From contig OV884059.1 in the NCBI GenBank assembly GCA_930367215.1, forward strand, positions 49,756,957 to 49,820,956: a stretch of DNA of 64,000 nt, read 5' to 3'. The stretch comes from Pollenia angustigena. Lineage: Eukaryota; Arthropoda; Insecta; Diptera; Polleniidae. A program made the translations under genes and the position numbers. Below, piece by piece: positions 33,584-44,294 of this stretch (positions are counted from its first letter, which is position 1; the number at the start of each line of letters is the position of its first letter). Under the pieces are notes generated by a model. That model made no database searches and had not been told where the DNA came from. It was given only the letters and a program-made list of their open reading frames with translations.

Positions 33584-35378
33584 ACGTCGGTATATAAAAC
33601 TATCAAATCGGTTAGACAATGGGTAATTTATGAGCAAAATACTCCAAAAATGGGCTAAAAAACATCAAAATTTTTATAAAAATTTTAGGGCTGCTATACG
33701 TCCTATGGATATGACTTATATACCAAAATATCTGAAATTTCTTGTAGAACATATTTTATAAAAACTCGGACAAATCGGTTCAGATACAAAAAAGTTATGA
33801 CCAAATTAAATTAAATTTTTTTTTAAATACCCACTTTCGGGAACTATAGATCTCCCCGAGTCCAAGTTTTATAACTAAAGTAAATGGTAAATTTCTTCTT
33901 CAACACGTCGGTATATAAATCTGCCAAATCGGTTAAAAAATGGCAGAGCTATAACCGAAATACTGAATCCACAAAAATTACTCTTTTTTATAATTAACTT
34001 TGTTTAAATATATATTTACAAGTTTATATAAATAATAGTTCAATAACCATAAATAGTTCAATAAAATAACCACAATACTAATAATTGTTAAAGCTAAGGC
34101 ACGAGCTCTATGTTTGCATTTGTCCTTCAAGTTGTGCTGAAAAGGTCAACAAGAAAAAGAAAGACAAAAAAATGAAAAAAACAAAAAATATGTACTTTGA
34201 ACTTCAAGAAGAATTCTTGACAAAAGTACGAAAAAACAGAAGTAAAGGAATAACATGTTAAAATAAATTAAAATAGATAATCATTCAAAGCAAATTTCGA
34301 TCTACCAAAGGTTGAATACAATTTGGTTTAAGGATTGATGTTTGACTAATGACGTCAGCAGTCGTCGATGGCTGCGAGTGTTAAACGGCAAGCCCTCTGA
34401 GGAGATTGAGTGGTTGCAATCGAAACATGTCAGGGTAACCTGTCCGTAAACACCTGGGTTCGAGCCCAGATTGAGTCAAGAATGAAAAATTATCAGTAAA
34501 TTTTAATTGATTTTCATGTTGTAAAATTCCTTTCTTCATAAAAATAATTTAATGAAAATGAACTTAAGCCTAATTAAAAATATTAAAAAATTTGGATTAA
34601 AAACCATAAATAGTTCAATAAAATAACCACAATACTAATAATAGTTTATATAAATGTTTATATATAAATAAAACTTAAGTAAATGGTAAAATTCTTCCTT
34701 AACACGTCGGTATATAAAACTATCAAATCGGTTAGACAATGGGTAATTTATGAGCAAAATACTCAAAAAATGGGCTAAAAAACATCAAAATTTTTATAAA
34801 AACCTAAATTTTAGGGCTGCTATACTTCCTATGAATATGACTTATATATCAAAATGTCGGAAATTTGTATGAGCTATAACAGAAATACTGGGGTCTAATC
34901 ATCGCATACGATATCGAGCAAAATTCATCGAAATTATTTATTTTGGTATCTTGAAACTCGATATCGAATGAAATGTATTGAATTTGAAATAATAGCATTC
35001 GACATCGAGTAACTCGACATTACATTTATCGAGTTTTCATTCGAAACGCCAGTTTCTATCGTATGCAAAAAAATTCAATAGTTTATTCGATACGATAGTA
35101 TCGAATGCAGTGATTAGAACCCTGAATTCCCGAAAATTAGTCTTTTTATACCCTTCACCGAAGGTAAAAACGTATATACAATATTGATCCTACACCCTAT
35201 AAAGTACATATATTCTGGGCCCTTATGAAAAGCGAAGTTCAAAACCGGTTGTCTCTTATTTAAAAAAAATATTTACCAGTTTTATTTAGTTTTTGTCTAG
35301 TTGCTCTGTATTCTGCTCGCACAATGGTGAAGGGTATATAAGATTCGGCACAGCCGAATATAGCACTCTTACTTGTTT
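33584..35378. repeat. R1 repeat, right part
   Basis: Continues R1 from ACGTCGG to the terminal TTCGGCACAGCCGAA hairpin and ACTTGTTT. Interrupted at 34046-34641 by a segment flanked by a 40-bp direct repeat. Also contains 'cgatacgatagtatcgaatg', matching 2494-2515 of the first full copy. Confidence 0.8.
34046..34641. repeat. Insert in R1 with tRNA-like B box (possible SINE)
   Basis: AACCATAAATAGTTCAATAA and the following ~20 bases occur at both edges (34046 and 34602). Within it GGTTCGAGCCC (34457-34467) is an exact match to the Pol III B-box pattern. Upstream GCAGTCGTCGATGGCTGCGAGTG (34358-34380) loosely resembles the 5' end of a tRNA-Ser/Leu. I cannot fold a proper tRNA. A tRNA-derived SINE fragment is the best guess. 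Confidence 0.4.
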
Positions 35379-35454
35379 AACATACAGTCGTTTGGGGACT
35401 TAGTTCATTTTGGGTTTGGGGAGTTAGTTCATTGGGGACTTAGTTCATACCGCC

Positions 35455-35577
35455 AAACGTTTTAGTTCCGCCATTGACTCTAGGAACACATGGAAGACCA
35501 TTCGAGACATCGGTATCGGAAAAGCTGTTAAAACTAATAGCTGTACCATCGATGTTGATGAACTCAATAATATCTTC
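35455..35577 (+). pseudogene. Non-LTR fragment, continuation of 14227-16320
   Basis: Plus-strand text KRFSSAIDSRNTWKTIRDI and DVDELNNIF continues the frame left at 16320. It ends where minus-strand BEL text starts. Confidence 0.65.
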
Positions 35578-35700
35578 AATCCGAGATATTTGGAGACTTT
35601 TTCGGTCAAAAGAACCGATTGTGAACCTGAATCTATTAAGACACGAGCTGTGTGCCTTTTTCCTGCGTGTATTACTTCGACCAGGGCTGTAGGTAATAAC
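35578..35700 (-). pseudogene. Old BEL/Pao protease fragment
   Basis: Minus strand encodes TALVEVIHAGKRHTARV, LIDSGSQSVLLTEKV and SKYLGL, a BEL aspartic-protease start with catalytic DSG. It belongs with the gag pieces up to 43553, separated by later insertions. Also duplicated at 31073-31195. Confidence 0.75.
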
Positions 35701-35702
35701 TA

Positions 35703-36485
35703 CCCAACAAACACGAAGGTTTGATTTCAAATTGAAAATGATTTGATGAACGATTGATAATGATTTGAAAATCATTTGAAAATCATAGCGTTCTCAACAA
35801 AAAGGGGAAATTATTTTCAAATTGAAAAATGCCTTTATTTTCAACTTGCTTTCAAACGTAATTCTCAAATGTTTTTCAAATGTGGATTATAATACAATGT
35901 GGAATATAAATAAAAATATTTTATTTTTTTAATATAAATTTATTATTTATTTAAATAAACTGTGAGATAAACATTCGGCACCATAGCATAAAGATTAAAT
36001 AATGTCCTCTAATTCTTGGAAAGACAAACTACTTGGCTCCCTTTTATTTTGAGGATTGTAGCACCGAGATCGTTCAACAAACTTTCTTCACTTTCCCGTT
36101 TTATTTTCCTTTTTTTTGTATTTTTAATAATTGAAATTACTCACAAATAATTTTTATTTTTCACAAGAAATAAGCTGTTCACTTTATATTAAAATCTATT
36201 TTTAATAGTAAAACATGTAACCGCAAAGTAAAAAATTTAACTTTAATCGCCATTTTTAATGATTACATTTATTTTTCGCTTTAGTATTGCCAAGTTTATT
36301 TTTGATTTGATTTAACATTTGACATCAAATTGATAAAACATTTGATATCAAATGTTTATTTTCAAATCATTATCATGTTGAATTTAAATGTTAAATCAAA
36401 CAATTGAAAAACGTTTGAGAATTGTGTTTGATGTCAAATGACCAAGTCATTTCATATCAAAGGTTTGACTTCGTGTTTGTTGGGT
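35703..36485. mobile_element. 783-bp MITE with TA duplication
   Basis: The ends CCCAACAAACACGAAG and CTTCGTGTTTGTTGGG are perfect inverted repeats, flanked by TA (35701-35702, 36486-36487). The interior is rich in CAAATCATTTG-like palindromes and has no coding capacity. A truncated second copy starts at 31198. Confidence 0.85.
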
Positions 36486-36487
36486 AT

Positions 36488-36532
36488 CTGCAATTCTGTT
36501 AGTATTTGTTTTACTAGAACTCGTATATGAGT
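36488..36532 (-). pseudogene. Sliver of old BEL between two insertions
   Basis: 45 bp between the TA MITE and the TTAACAGC duplication of the next element. Taken as old BEL sequence by position only. Confidence 0.4.
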
Positions 36533-36677
36533 TAACAGCTAGTGCTGGGATACTATCGATATTTTGTACTATCGATAGTTCAAATTTCACTATCGATATT
36601 ACTAGCGATATTACTATCGACTGAATGTTCGTACTTGTAGAGGAAAACTTTAACTATTTTTTTATAAGGCTACAGTC

Positions 36678-37282
36678 CAAGGTATATTTACACAACGTAG
36701 ACTCATTTGGGAGTGTATACATGCTGCTCTATAAAAGGTACCAAATTGTCAAAATTGTCCTTATATAAAACAAAAACAATTTAGCGCAATGTGAGTTGTA
36801 TTTGTCTGTTTTATTACTACAATGGGATGTGTTCTGACGGAATTAGGGATCTGGTTCCCGAAACCCGTACGTTTGTTCGTAATACACGTTTTTCCTCAAG
36901 AGCCCATCCTTATGTGGTCGATTGGCAGGTGAATCGTACAACGCATTACAGAGAGAATTCATTTTTTTCCCGCACAGTTCGTATGTGGAATAACCTTCCT
37001 GCAGAAGTCTTCCCTCTCACTTACAACATGATTAAGTTCAAATCGAATGTTCACAAACACTACTCCCTCTATCCTCCTTCCCACAACCTATTTTCCTAGT
37101 TCCAACACAATGCAATGCATTAGTAGGGGTCATCCCCTGAGTGCTGGTCCTAACAGTAAAAAAAAAAAAAAATGTACACATTTTTTCTCAAATACATGAA
37201 ATTTGACGTTAAAGTACCAACTAGGGGTAATCAGCTGTCAAACATATGTGCCAAAGAGTTTACCTTGTGTAAATATACCTTG
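36678..37282. mobile_element. hAT MITE (CAAGGTATATTTAC family), copy 1
   Basis: Inverted ends CAAGGTATATTTACACAA with 8-bp duplication CTACAGTC (36670-36677, 37283-37290). About 235 bp of its own sequence, interrupted by a LINE 3' end at about 36794-37170. Confidence 0.85.
36794..37170 (+). pseudogene. 5'-truncated non-LTR retrotransposon 3' end
   Basis: Encodes the C-terminus of an RT protein (RNTRFSSRAHPYVVDWQVNR, SFFSRTVRMWNNLPAEVFP, YNMIKFKSNVHKHY) to TAG at about 37099, then a 3' UTR and a run of about 15 A (37155-37169). ATGT on both sides may be a short target duplication. The RT active site is missing. No start codon is meaningful. Confidence 0.8.
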
Positions 37283-37340
37283 CTACAGTCCGTTGTTTTT
37301 ATCACTTTATTGAATGTGTGAGACGTATGTACATATATAC

Positions 37341-37671
37341 TAGGGATGCCAAACGGGAAACCCCGGGATTTTTCGGGATTGAGAAATCCGGAATCCCGGG
37401 TTTTATTTTTATTAATCCCGGGATTTTTAATATATTAACTTTTGTGTACAAAAATGTTCGTTTTATTGAATTTGTATACTCTATACAAAAAAAAATTATT
37501 AAAAATTATATTTCAGTGGTATTTTTTATTTTTACAATTCTTATTTTTCTTTCTTAAAAATATATGTTGTATATATAATACCTTTTGAAAATTCATAAAT
37601 AAATAAAAAGTGTTGTTTATTTAAAAAAAATCCGGAAATCCCCCTAAAATCAATCCCGATTGGCTTCCCTA
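37341..37671. mobile_element. hAT MITE with TAGGGA ends
   Basis: Ends TAGGGATGCCAAACGGGA and (inverted) TAGGGAAGCCAATCGGGA. Flanked by ATATATAC and GTATATAC, an 8-bp duplication with one mismatch. Interior contains CCCGGGATTTTTCGGGATT palindromes and no gene. Confidence 0.8.
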
Positions 37672-38123
37672 GTATATACGCACGTTATTTTAGATGGCAG
37701 TTTTTTAATAATTGTTAAGTACCTTTCTGAAGGAACCGAAGTAACAGGGACTATAAGATATTCCATAGCAACTTTAAAAAATTTTCTAAATTCTAAACCC
37801 AAAAAGGTAATCAATCTAACGTACTTATCCTCTAATGGTCATTCATTGTTTTGTCCTATGCTTGGAATTGCGCATTTTTTTTTTACAACATTACAAAAAT
37901 ATTTGACATTTCAGTCCCTATATAAACATGTACAAATTTCGACTTAATTAGCCTTTAATTAGCAGTAAAAAGCACTGCTAAGCAATCCATACCACTTGCC
38001 ATTCTTGTTGTTTGTATTCATTGCTGTAATTCAGCGCGAATTAATAGCTCTGTTTCTTTACTTTTTGGGTAAAGTTCGTGAAAATGAGAGCAAGCATAAA
38101 TTTCTCTCATTAAGAGACAAAAT

Positions 38124-38348
38124 CAAGGTATATGTACACAAGGTAAACCCGTTGGCCCATATGTTTGTCAGCTGATTACCCCTAGTTGGAACCCAAACGT
38201 AAAATTTCGTATATATGAAACAAAATTTGTACATGTGTGCGTTAAATTGTTTTTGTTTTATATGAAGATAATTTTAACAACTTGGTTCCTTTTATAGAGC
38301 AGCATGTCTACACTCCCAAATGAGTCTACCTTGTGCAAATATACCTTG
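38124..38348. mobile_element. hAT MITE (CAAGGTATATTTAC family), copy 2
   Basis: 225 bp with ends CAAGGTATATGTACACAAGG / inverted CAAGGTATATTTGCACAAGG and a perfect 8-bp duplication GACAAAAT (38116-38123, 38349-38356). It is in inverted orientation to copy 1, so the region could form a large hairpin. Confidence 0.88.
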
Positions 38349-39152
38349 GACAAAATTACACAAAAGTACGGGAACAGAAAAAAAACAAATTTTAAGCACA
38401 AAATAAAAAGTCATTGTTTTGACAGTCCTTACAAAACAATAAAAGTTTATGCCACTTTTGAAAAATTGTATATTGTCTGTAGAAATAAACGAATTTTACC
38501 AAAAATTAAACAAAACAAACACTTTTACAACAACTTACATTATGTTTTCCTAATATTTCAACAAAAAACTTTATATTTTAGTAACATTATTTTACTGCAC
38601 AACACTATTTCCAAAATTTAGTTCATAATTTTTTTCCTTTGCATTTCATTGTTTGGTTTATGTTTTGCAGCTGTTTGACAATTTACACAATTTGCACGAA
38701 GAAAAAGTCTGGGCTGTTTCGTGCAAGAAAAAGAAGAATTTTATTCTCTCAAATCCGCTCTCATTTACATAAATGATGTCTTCATAGCTGTATTTAAAAT
38801 AATAAAAATATCGATATTTATATTTTGCCTATCGATATTTTAAGACTATCGATAATATCGATAGTCTATCGATAGTTTCCCAGCACTATTAACAGCGGCA
38901 TCGCTTGAACTAGATTCTTTCAGAATGTTTAACTCATTATTCTGTATATGGAGTATAGTTTATTACCACATTGATTGCATCTATACCAGTGATGTCAATT
39001 ATGATTGTGTTGGTGAGATTACTCTTATCTCTTACATGCCCAGCGGGCGAAATATGCGGTTGCGAGGCCTATTGCGAGGCCTTATTAAATACTTTTTCTA
39101 AGGGTCATCTATGTTTTATTTAATTGTTGGGAATCAGGTAAGGTATTAAAAC

Positions 39153-41170
39153 TTACAAAACATTTTCATGAAAGGGCGATGCAAACACCAGGCAAAAAGA
39201 AAAATATTCACATTTTTTTAACTTTTCCCAAATCACAGATTGTATATGTGCAGCTAAAATTGATGTGCACTTGACGACACTATTTCGGCTCATGGGAAGC
39301 GTTTTTATTACGCTGCAATCGATTTTCAGTTTTTCCAAAACTGCATTGAAAAGCTTTTTTATAAATGCCCCATCGGAAAATGGTCTTCCCTGTTTTACTA
39401 TTTCCAAAGTTAGTAAATTTGATATTTCTATTTTTAACACTTCTATCCTATCTGCATGCTCTTCTTCTTGTGATACCCAACTTTTCAAGCTATCCAAATA
39501 AACCTTTTTTTTAATCTTATATTGGTTTTCCCTTTCTTTTACTTCATATTGTTTAATATCATTATGGAAATGATCATAATGCCTTTTCAAAGTATACAAT
39601 CTCTTAAGTTCAAATGTTTTAAAACATAAGCAGTGATGTTAACTTTTATTTTTTCATTACCTTGCGGACCTCTTAAAATTACCTTTTTTGAGAAGAAATT
39701 ACCGTACGCAAAGATTTTTTTTATCAAAACATTAATATGCTGTTTCCAAATGACAGGCGATTGATTGTGTAGTAAAATTTATATTAAAAGCAATAGGTCC
39801 ATCGCCTGTTAAATGTGTTTTAAGAAAAATTTCAATAGAAAGTTTTGTGTTAAAATACATTTTTAACAAAATTTTTATTTTTTATGAATAAGGAAGTAAA
39901 ATAATTTTGAATAAAAAAGGTACATATATGGGCAAATCCAAAGTGTTGAACGTGACAGTCGTACGCATCAAAAATGCAATAACATTTTAAACAACAAATA
40001 TTTTTACGTTCTCTTAACCCTTTAATTATAGCACTAAGAAAGTACTGTTATCTATGCTAAAGTTTATGGAGGGCGCGATTTTAGGTCAAAGATAATGACA
40101 AAAGAAGTAGCGGTTCGAACGTGAAACAAATAGAAGTAGTTTTTGTGGCCATGTATAAAAAGGCGTAATGAAGCGAAACTTGGCACAATTTTTTTTGTCA
40201 AACTACTTTGAGAATTTTACGTAGCAATGTAACATTCAAATGTCTTTGGTTCGATTCCAAAATCTTGTGTATTTTCTTTTTTTTAAGCCAAAATCTGGGT
40301 CGATACGTGACATTTTGAACGTGAAATTCCATAATAATTGAACTGAATAATGATTAAAATAAAATAAAAATTTACCGTTAATCCGAATAGCATATTGCTC
40401 TTTGAATTTTTATCAAATATCACCTCTTTTCAAGAAGATAATATGAAAGAAAACATACAATAAAACATTCTCAAAAATAAGAAATTACGATTGCACAACT
40501 TTGCAGTCTGGTTGTTCATCTAAGTGAAAAAAAATTAGTAAAATCTAAATATTTCTCTATAATAATATCGTAAAATAATCAGCTTTTAATAACTTTTCGG
40601 ATACGGTGGACCTTTTGACGGATATGCCCATATGTATATTCAATCAACTCAAAATATTTTTATTTAATACGCTTAGCGTACATATTGCACTTGTTGCTCT
40701 AAAGAGAGTCAGCTCAAATTTTTCAATTTTTACTTTTTGCAAGAAATCGATGAACAGTGGTCATATCTACGCACGGTAAAAATCTGATATCAAAAAATAA
40801 AATACTATTTCATCTATTTTTCCGTTTAAGAATTGTTGATTTTTAATATAAAATTAATAATAAACAAGAGTAATTTCACTTATCGGTTTTACGAAAAAAA
40901 TTTGCAGAAACATAATTAAAGTTCTTAATTTTTTGTTATAAAATTTATCTATTTTTAAACTGAAAATCACCTCGCAAAAGTTAAAATTATAAAACCTACT
41001 TATGGTAGTATATATATACCAAAAATCCAAATTTCTTTAAATTACCGTATTTAAAAAAAATTACCTTGCTACCTTTTGCGGCTCAAAATTACCCTAAAAA
41101 AGGGTAATTACCGTACGGTTAACATCACTGAACATAAGAGACATTGAAAATAATTAAATGCATTTTTTAT
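39153..41170 (-). pseudogene. hAT transposase N-terminal fragment, BED zinc finger split by insertion
   Basis: Minus-strand text just outside 41130 encodes NAFNYFQCLLC, and resumes at 39622 with KTFELKRLYTLKRHYDHFH. Together these give the C-x2-C...H-x4-H layout of a BED finger. It continues with EIVKQGRPFSDGAFIKKLF and LPMSRNSVVKCTSILAAHI, as in GTF2IRD2/ZBED-like hAT transposases. It breaks off after YFSFCLV just before the first catalytic aspartate motif expected in the family. The interruption at 39631-41130 lies inside the finger. Confidence 0.8.
39631..41130. mobile_element. 1.5-kb non-autonomous hAT element
   Basis: The ends CAGTGATGTTAAC and GTTAACATCACTG are inverted. Perfect 8-bp duplication AACATAAG (39623-39630, 41131-41138). 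Subterminal AATTACCGTACG and TTACCTT motifs near both ends. Its ends resemble those of the host element at 38987 (CAGTGATGT), so it may be a dependent relative. No ORF of interest. Confidence 0.9.
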
Positions 41171-42403
41171 CATAAAATATTTTTTATATGGCATCATTTA
41201 TCTTTTTTTTTAATAAACTCATCCGCTTGCACGTCCGTTATCGCTGTCTACAAGACTATTAAATGAAATTCTAATTTGAAGTTTACAGGTATACACAATT
41301 GTACATAGAAATGGATTTCCCTGGTCTATTTATTCAAAAATAAAATGAATTACATGAGAATTATAACGTGAAAAAGTTATTTTAGTAAAAAGTAAGGGTA
41401 TTCATAGTGGTAAGTAAAATAGAAAGGGTATTCACGGTGTTGGGTTACTCATACTTCAAACATCTGTGCATACATTTTAATTCTAGCTAATGGTATATCA
41501 TAACTTTTTACAAAATACCAAATGCGCACCTGAGTTTGCCTGCAAAAATGTATAAAGTCATTATAACAGGTCAAAGTTACGTTAGATAAATACCATAAAG
41601 TAGTAAGGTTTACTCTTTAGACTCGGTCATATAATTGTAGCGTAAAAAAGTAAGCAATAAAAATAGTGCGAAACAATAAAATTTCATTAATACATCAATA
41701 AAACACATCTTCTTACCCAAAAATTTTACCTGCTGTCACATTTGCTTTTATGTGTATAGGTTTACACATAAATTGTAGCAAAACAAGATTGGTACGGAAA
41801 CAAAAATATTTTTACAATCACAAAATACCAACAAATTCTTGTGGCTTTTTCTTTTCTTAATAATTTCTGCATTTAGGTACGTCTTTTTAACGAAAGAAAA
41901 AGGGACCCTGTTACAGGCATCAATGAATTTTTTTCACGAATAAAACACATATTGTTAGCTTAAATGCAAAACAATTATTTTGAAAATTTGAAATTTTTGT
42001 TGATTAGGATTCACTTAACATATATATTTTTATAAAATTTTAAAATTCTATCTTAAAAAATAACCACAATTGCACAATTGTGCAAAGAAATGGAAATCCC
42101 TGTTTTAAAATCATTGTACAATGTCAAAAACAGAAATAAAACAAAAACATAATAAATAAAATAAAAAAGATAATAAAACAAAAAAAAAGATGTACCTACA
42201 TACAGTTATTGTATATTTATTTATATACATAAATATATTTAGAGGCCTCAAAACAGGCCTTGCAATATTTGCGATATTTCCCGCTGAATGAGAGTGTTTC
42301 TCAGTAAACAATTATATTTTACGCTCGCAAAATAAAAGAGCGTAAGCGTACATGTGAATTAATTTGCACAATTGTGCAAGGCGCTGACATCCCTCATCTA
42401 TAC

Positions 42404-43553
42404 CGACTACTGCAATCAGAAACTCTATGTGATAGCGATAGACAATTTTTGCAAATGTTGTTTTGTGAAACAAAACTATTTCTTTGCTTAAGAGAAAAGC
42501 TTAGTAACGTTGAACACACTCGCAAATTATGATTTTTTGTACATAATATGCATGTTCATTTCTGAGCCTTCAGGTTTTAACTGCTTTGGACGTCATTAAA
42601 ATCAATTGAACATTGAGTGTTCTGAAACTTATTTTTTTCAATACTCATTATGCGCTCTACAACTCTATGTCTTTTTATAAGAAATTGTTTCAATTGAGAC
42701 CAGGAAGGCAGAGTCGTGTGCGAAACAAGAGATTGTTCCCAGAGAGCTAACGTTTCAGTTGGCAGTTTTGTGGAGCACAAATATACCAAAATAGGGTCCC
42801 AATGTCGTACTTCAACTCCATTATTATACAACATTGACAGGGAAACGCTTATGGTAGTCTGTATATTATTAATAGCTTTACCTGATTCAAACTTAGCAGG
42901 TGAAATATTGAAAAGAGATTTCAATTTGTATCAACTAAAACACGTTTGTTATCATAACGAGCTTGCAAAGCTCCCCATGCTATGGAAAATGCATCATTAG
43001 TTAATGTATACCTATTTACAATAAAACTTGCTTCACCTTTTACCTTTCATCTTAAGTATAACAATTTCTGAACATCTGGCATTCGCACTTTGCTGATGTA
43101 AACAGCAGTGAACATGTCTCTAAATGACGGCCATTCTTCATAGGAACCATGAAAATATGGTGCATCGCACGGAGGGACGTTAACACCAAAATCTGGCGCT
43201 TCATATTAGATGTTCATCGGATGGTAATTAAATTGGTAATTTTCTGAGAAATGATTCGGATCATTTTCTCTTTGTTCATTTTCAGAAGAAATCCCTGAAC
43301 ACTTAATGATATCGATCATTTCAGCTTTAGTTTGCGCCTCTATTTTGAAGTCTTTACGGAAGACTCCATCTTCAGACAAATAGACGCCTTCATAGGCACG
43401 GAGGAGTGACTCCCAATCTTCATCTTATGTCTGCATCTTAGCTCTAACTAGAGATTCGGTCAAGTCTTCCAAACAAAGTGTTGAAAACCTTTTGCAAACA
43501 TTTATAATGATCTCAGATTCATAAGTGAATCTACCACAAGTTACTGAACTCAT
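42404..43553 (-). pseudogene. Old BEL/Pao gag pseudogene
   Basis: Starts MSSVTCGRFTYESEIIINV at 43553 and keeps gag-core text: PDFGVNVPPCDAPYFHGSYEE, WPSFRDMFTAVYI, WGALQARYDNKRVLVD, then in another frame SLFNISPAKFESGKAINNIQ and HWDPILVYLCSTKLP. In-frame stops and at least one frame change (near 42925). The rest of gag and the protease lie at 38889-38979, 36488-36532 and 35578-35700, after removal of three insertions. It is not a copy of the 20233 element; gag sequences differ widely. Confidence 0.8.
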
Positions 43554-44117
43554 TTTTTAAATAATTATTGATATTTTAACAACTAATTGCCGAATGTAAC
43601 TTTTTTTCTAAATCTTCTGTATGCACCGTAAGTACAAATACAATTGAAAATACCAACGTTTAAATGTAGGGTGCATGGTATGAAAAATCAAACTATCAGA
43701 TATGTGATATCTGTTTTTGTGTATAGAAAATATGTTTTGTACCAACTGAACGTTGTACTAACGATATTATCCTCTTACTTGTAGGGTACACAAGTAAATG
43801 TAACAACAATTACATCTGTGTACTCGTTTCTTTTCCCCTCGTCCCTCTCGCCTATAAAGTAGCAATCTTGTCAATAAGACATGAGCCGTATGAACTCAGA
43901 CTTACTTGGTGGTTGTCTGATGAAAGCAAAGAGAATGTTTAACTTTAAAATAACAAATTTATTTATTTGACCACTAGTTAATCTTTCGATTTGTGTGATT
44001 GTTCTTGTTTGTTTAGATTTATGTGTTTGTTTTAATTGTTCTTGTTTGTTCAAGCTATGTGTTTGTTTGATTAATGGCCTGTTTATATACTCCATGTCAC
44101 TCAAAATTTTTGATAAA
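43554..44117. other. Probable leader/LTR of old BEL; not resolved
   Basis: AT-rich, contains CCCCTCGTCCCTCTCGCCTATAAAG at about 43836-43860 and an internal GTTTGTTTxAxTTxTTCTTG repeat at 44000-44070. By position it should hold the old BEL leader and 5' LTR, but I cannot delimit LTR ends. Confidence 0.3.
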
Positions 44118-44294
44118 AATTTTTTTTTTTTTTTAAATTTATTTTTATTATTGAATCTTTCTTATCGAAATTTACAATATGTATTCAAATCTTAATTCTA
44201 CTTGTTGTTTATTAGTTGTTCCCAGTGTAACCACTAACTGCTGTATTCAAATTTTAAGACTGTCTTCTAGTTAGGCTCAAAGTATCGGTTCTTT

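Larger units (their letters stand above)
16321..35454. mobile_element. Mutator-like element (9-bp duplication), heavily invaded
   Basis: The left end GGCGGTATGAACTAAGTCCC continues as an inverted match of the right end for about 64 bp with few mismatches. The flanks are AAACGTTTA (16312-16320) and AAACGTTTT (35455-35463). The non-LTR coding frame resumes across these flanks, so this is a true insertion point. The element's own sequence is about 16321-17185 plus 35379-35454; the rest is inserted R1, jockey and BEL DNA. GAACTAAGTCCCC-type phrases recur through the left arm. No transposase found. The 9-bp duplication with one mismatch and long ends suggest a Mutator-like non-autonomous element; an alternative is a foldback element. 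A second copy of the right end is at 30880-30949. Confidence 0.65.
36541..38888. mobile_element. hAT element with TAGTGCTGGG ends, multiply invaded
   Basis: The ends TAGTGCTGGGATACTATCGAT and (inverted) TAGTGCTGGGAAACTATCGAT carry repeated ATCGATAG motifs. A perfect 8-bp duplication TTAACAGC lies on both sides (36533-36540, 38889-38896). No transposase gene remains. The interior holds two copies of a small MITE family, a LINE 3' end and another hAT MITE. Confidence 0.9.
38987..42395 (-). mobile_element. hAT element with BED-type transposase remnant
   Basis: Ends CAGTGATGTCA and (inverted) GAGGGATGTCA, with perfect 8-bp duplication ATCTATAC (38979-38986, 42396-42403). Minus-strand transposase N-terminus inside. 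A related element is nested at 39631-41130. The 42366-42395 end (ACAATTGTGCAAGG..CATCCCTC) has two look-alikes at about 41288-41318 and 42065-42096. It interrupts old BEL gag. Confidence 0.85.

Noticed and set aside
34358..34480. A functional tRNA gene
   Set aside because: A B box is present but no matching acceptor stem or anticodon arm could be drawn.
43554..44117. A defined LTR for the old BEL element
   Set aside because: No second LTR copy in the window and no clear TG..CA boundaries with a primer-binding site.
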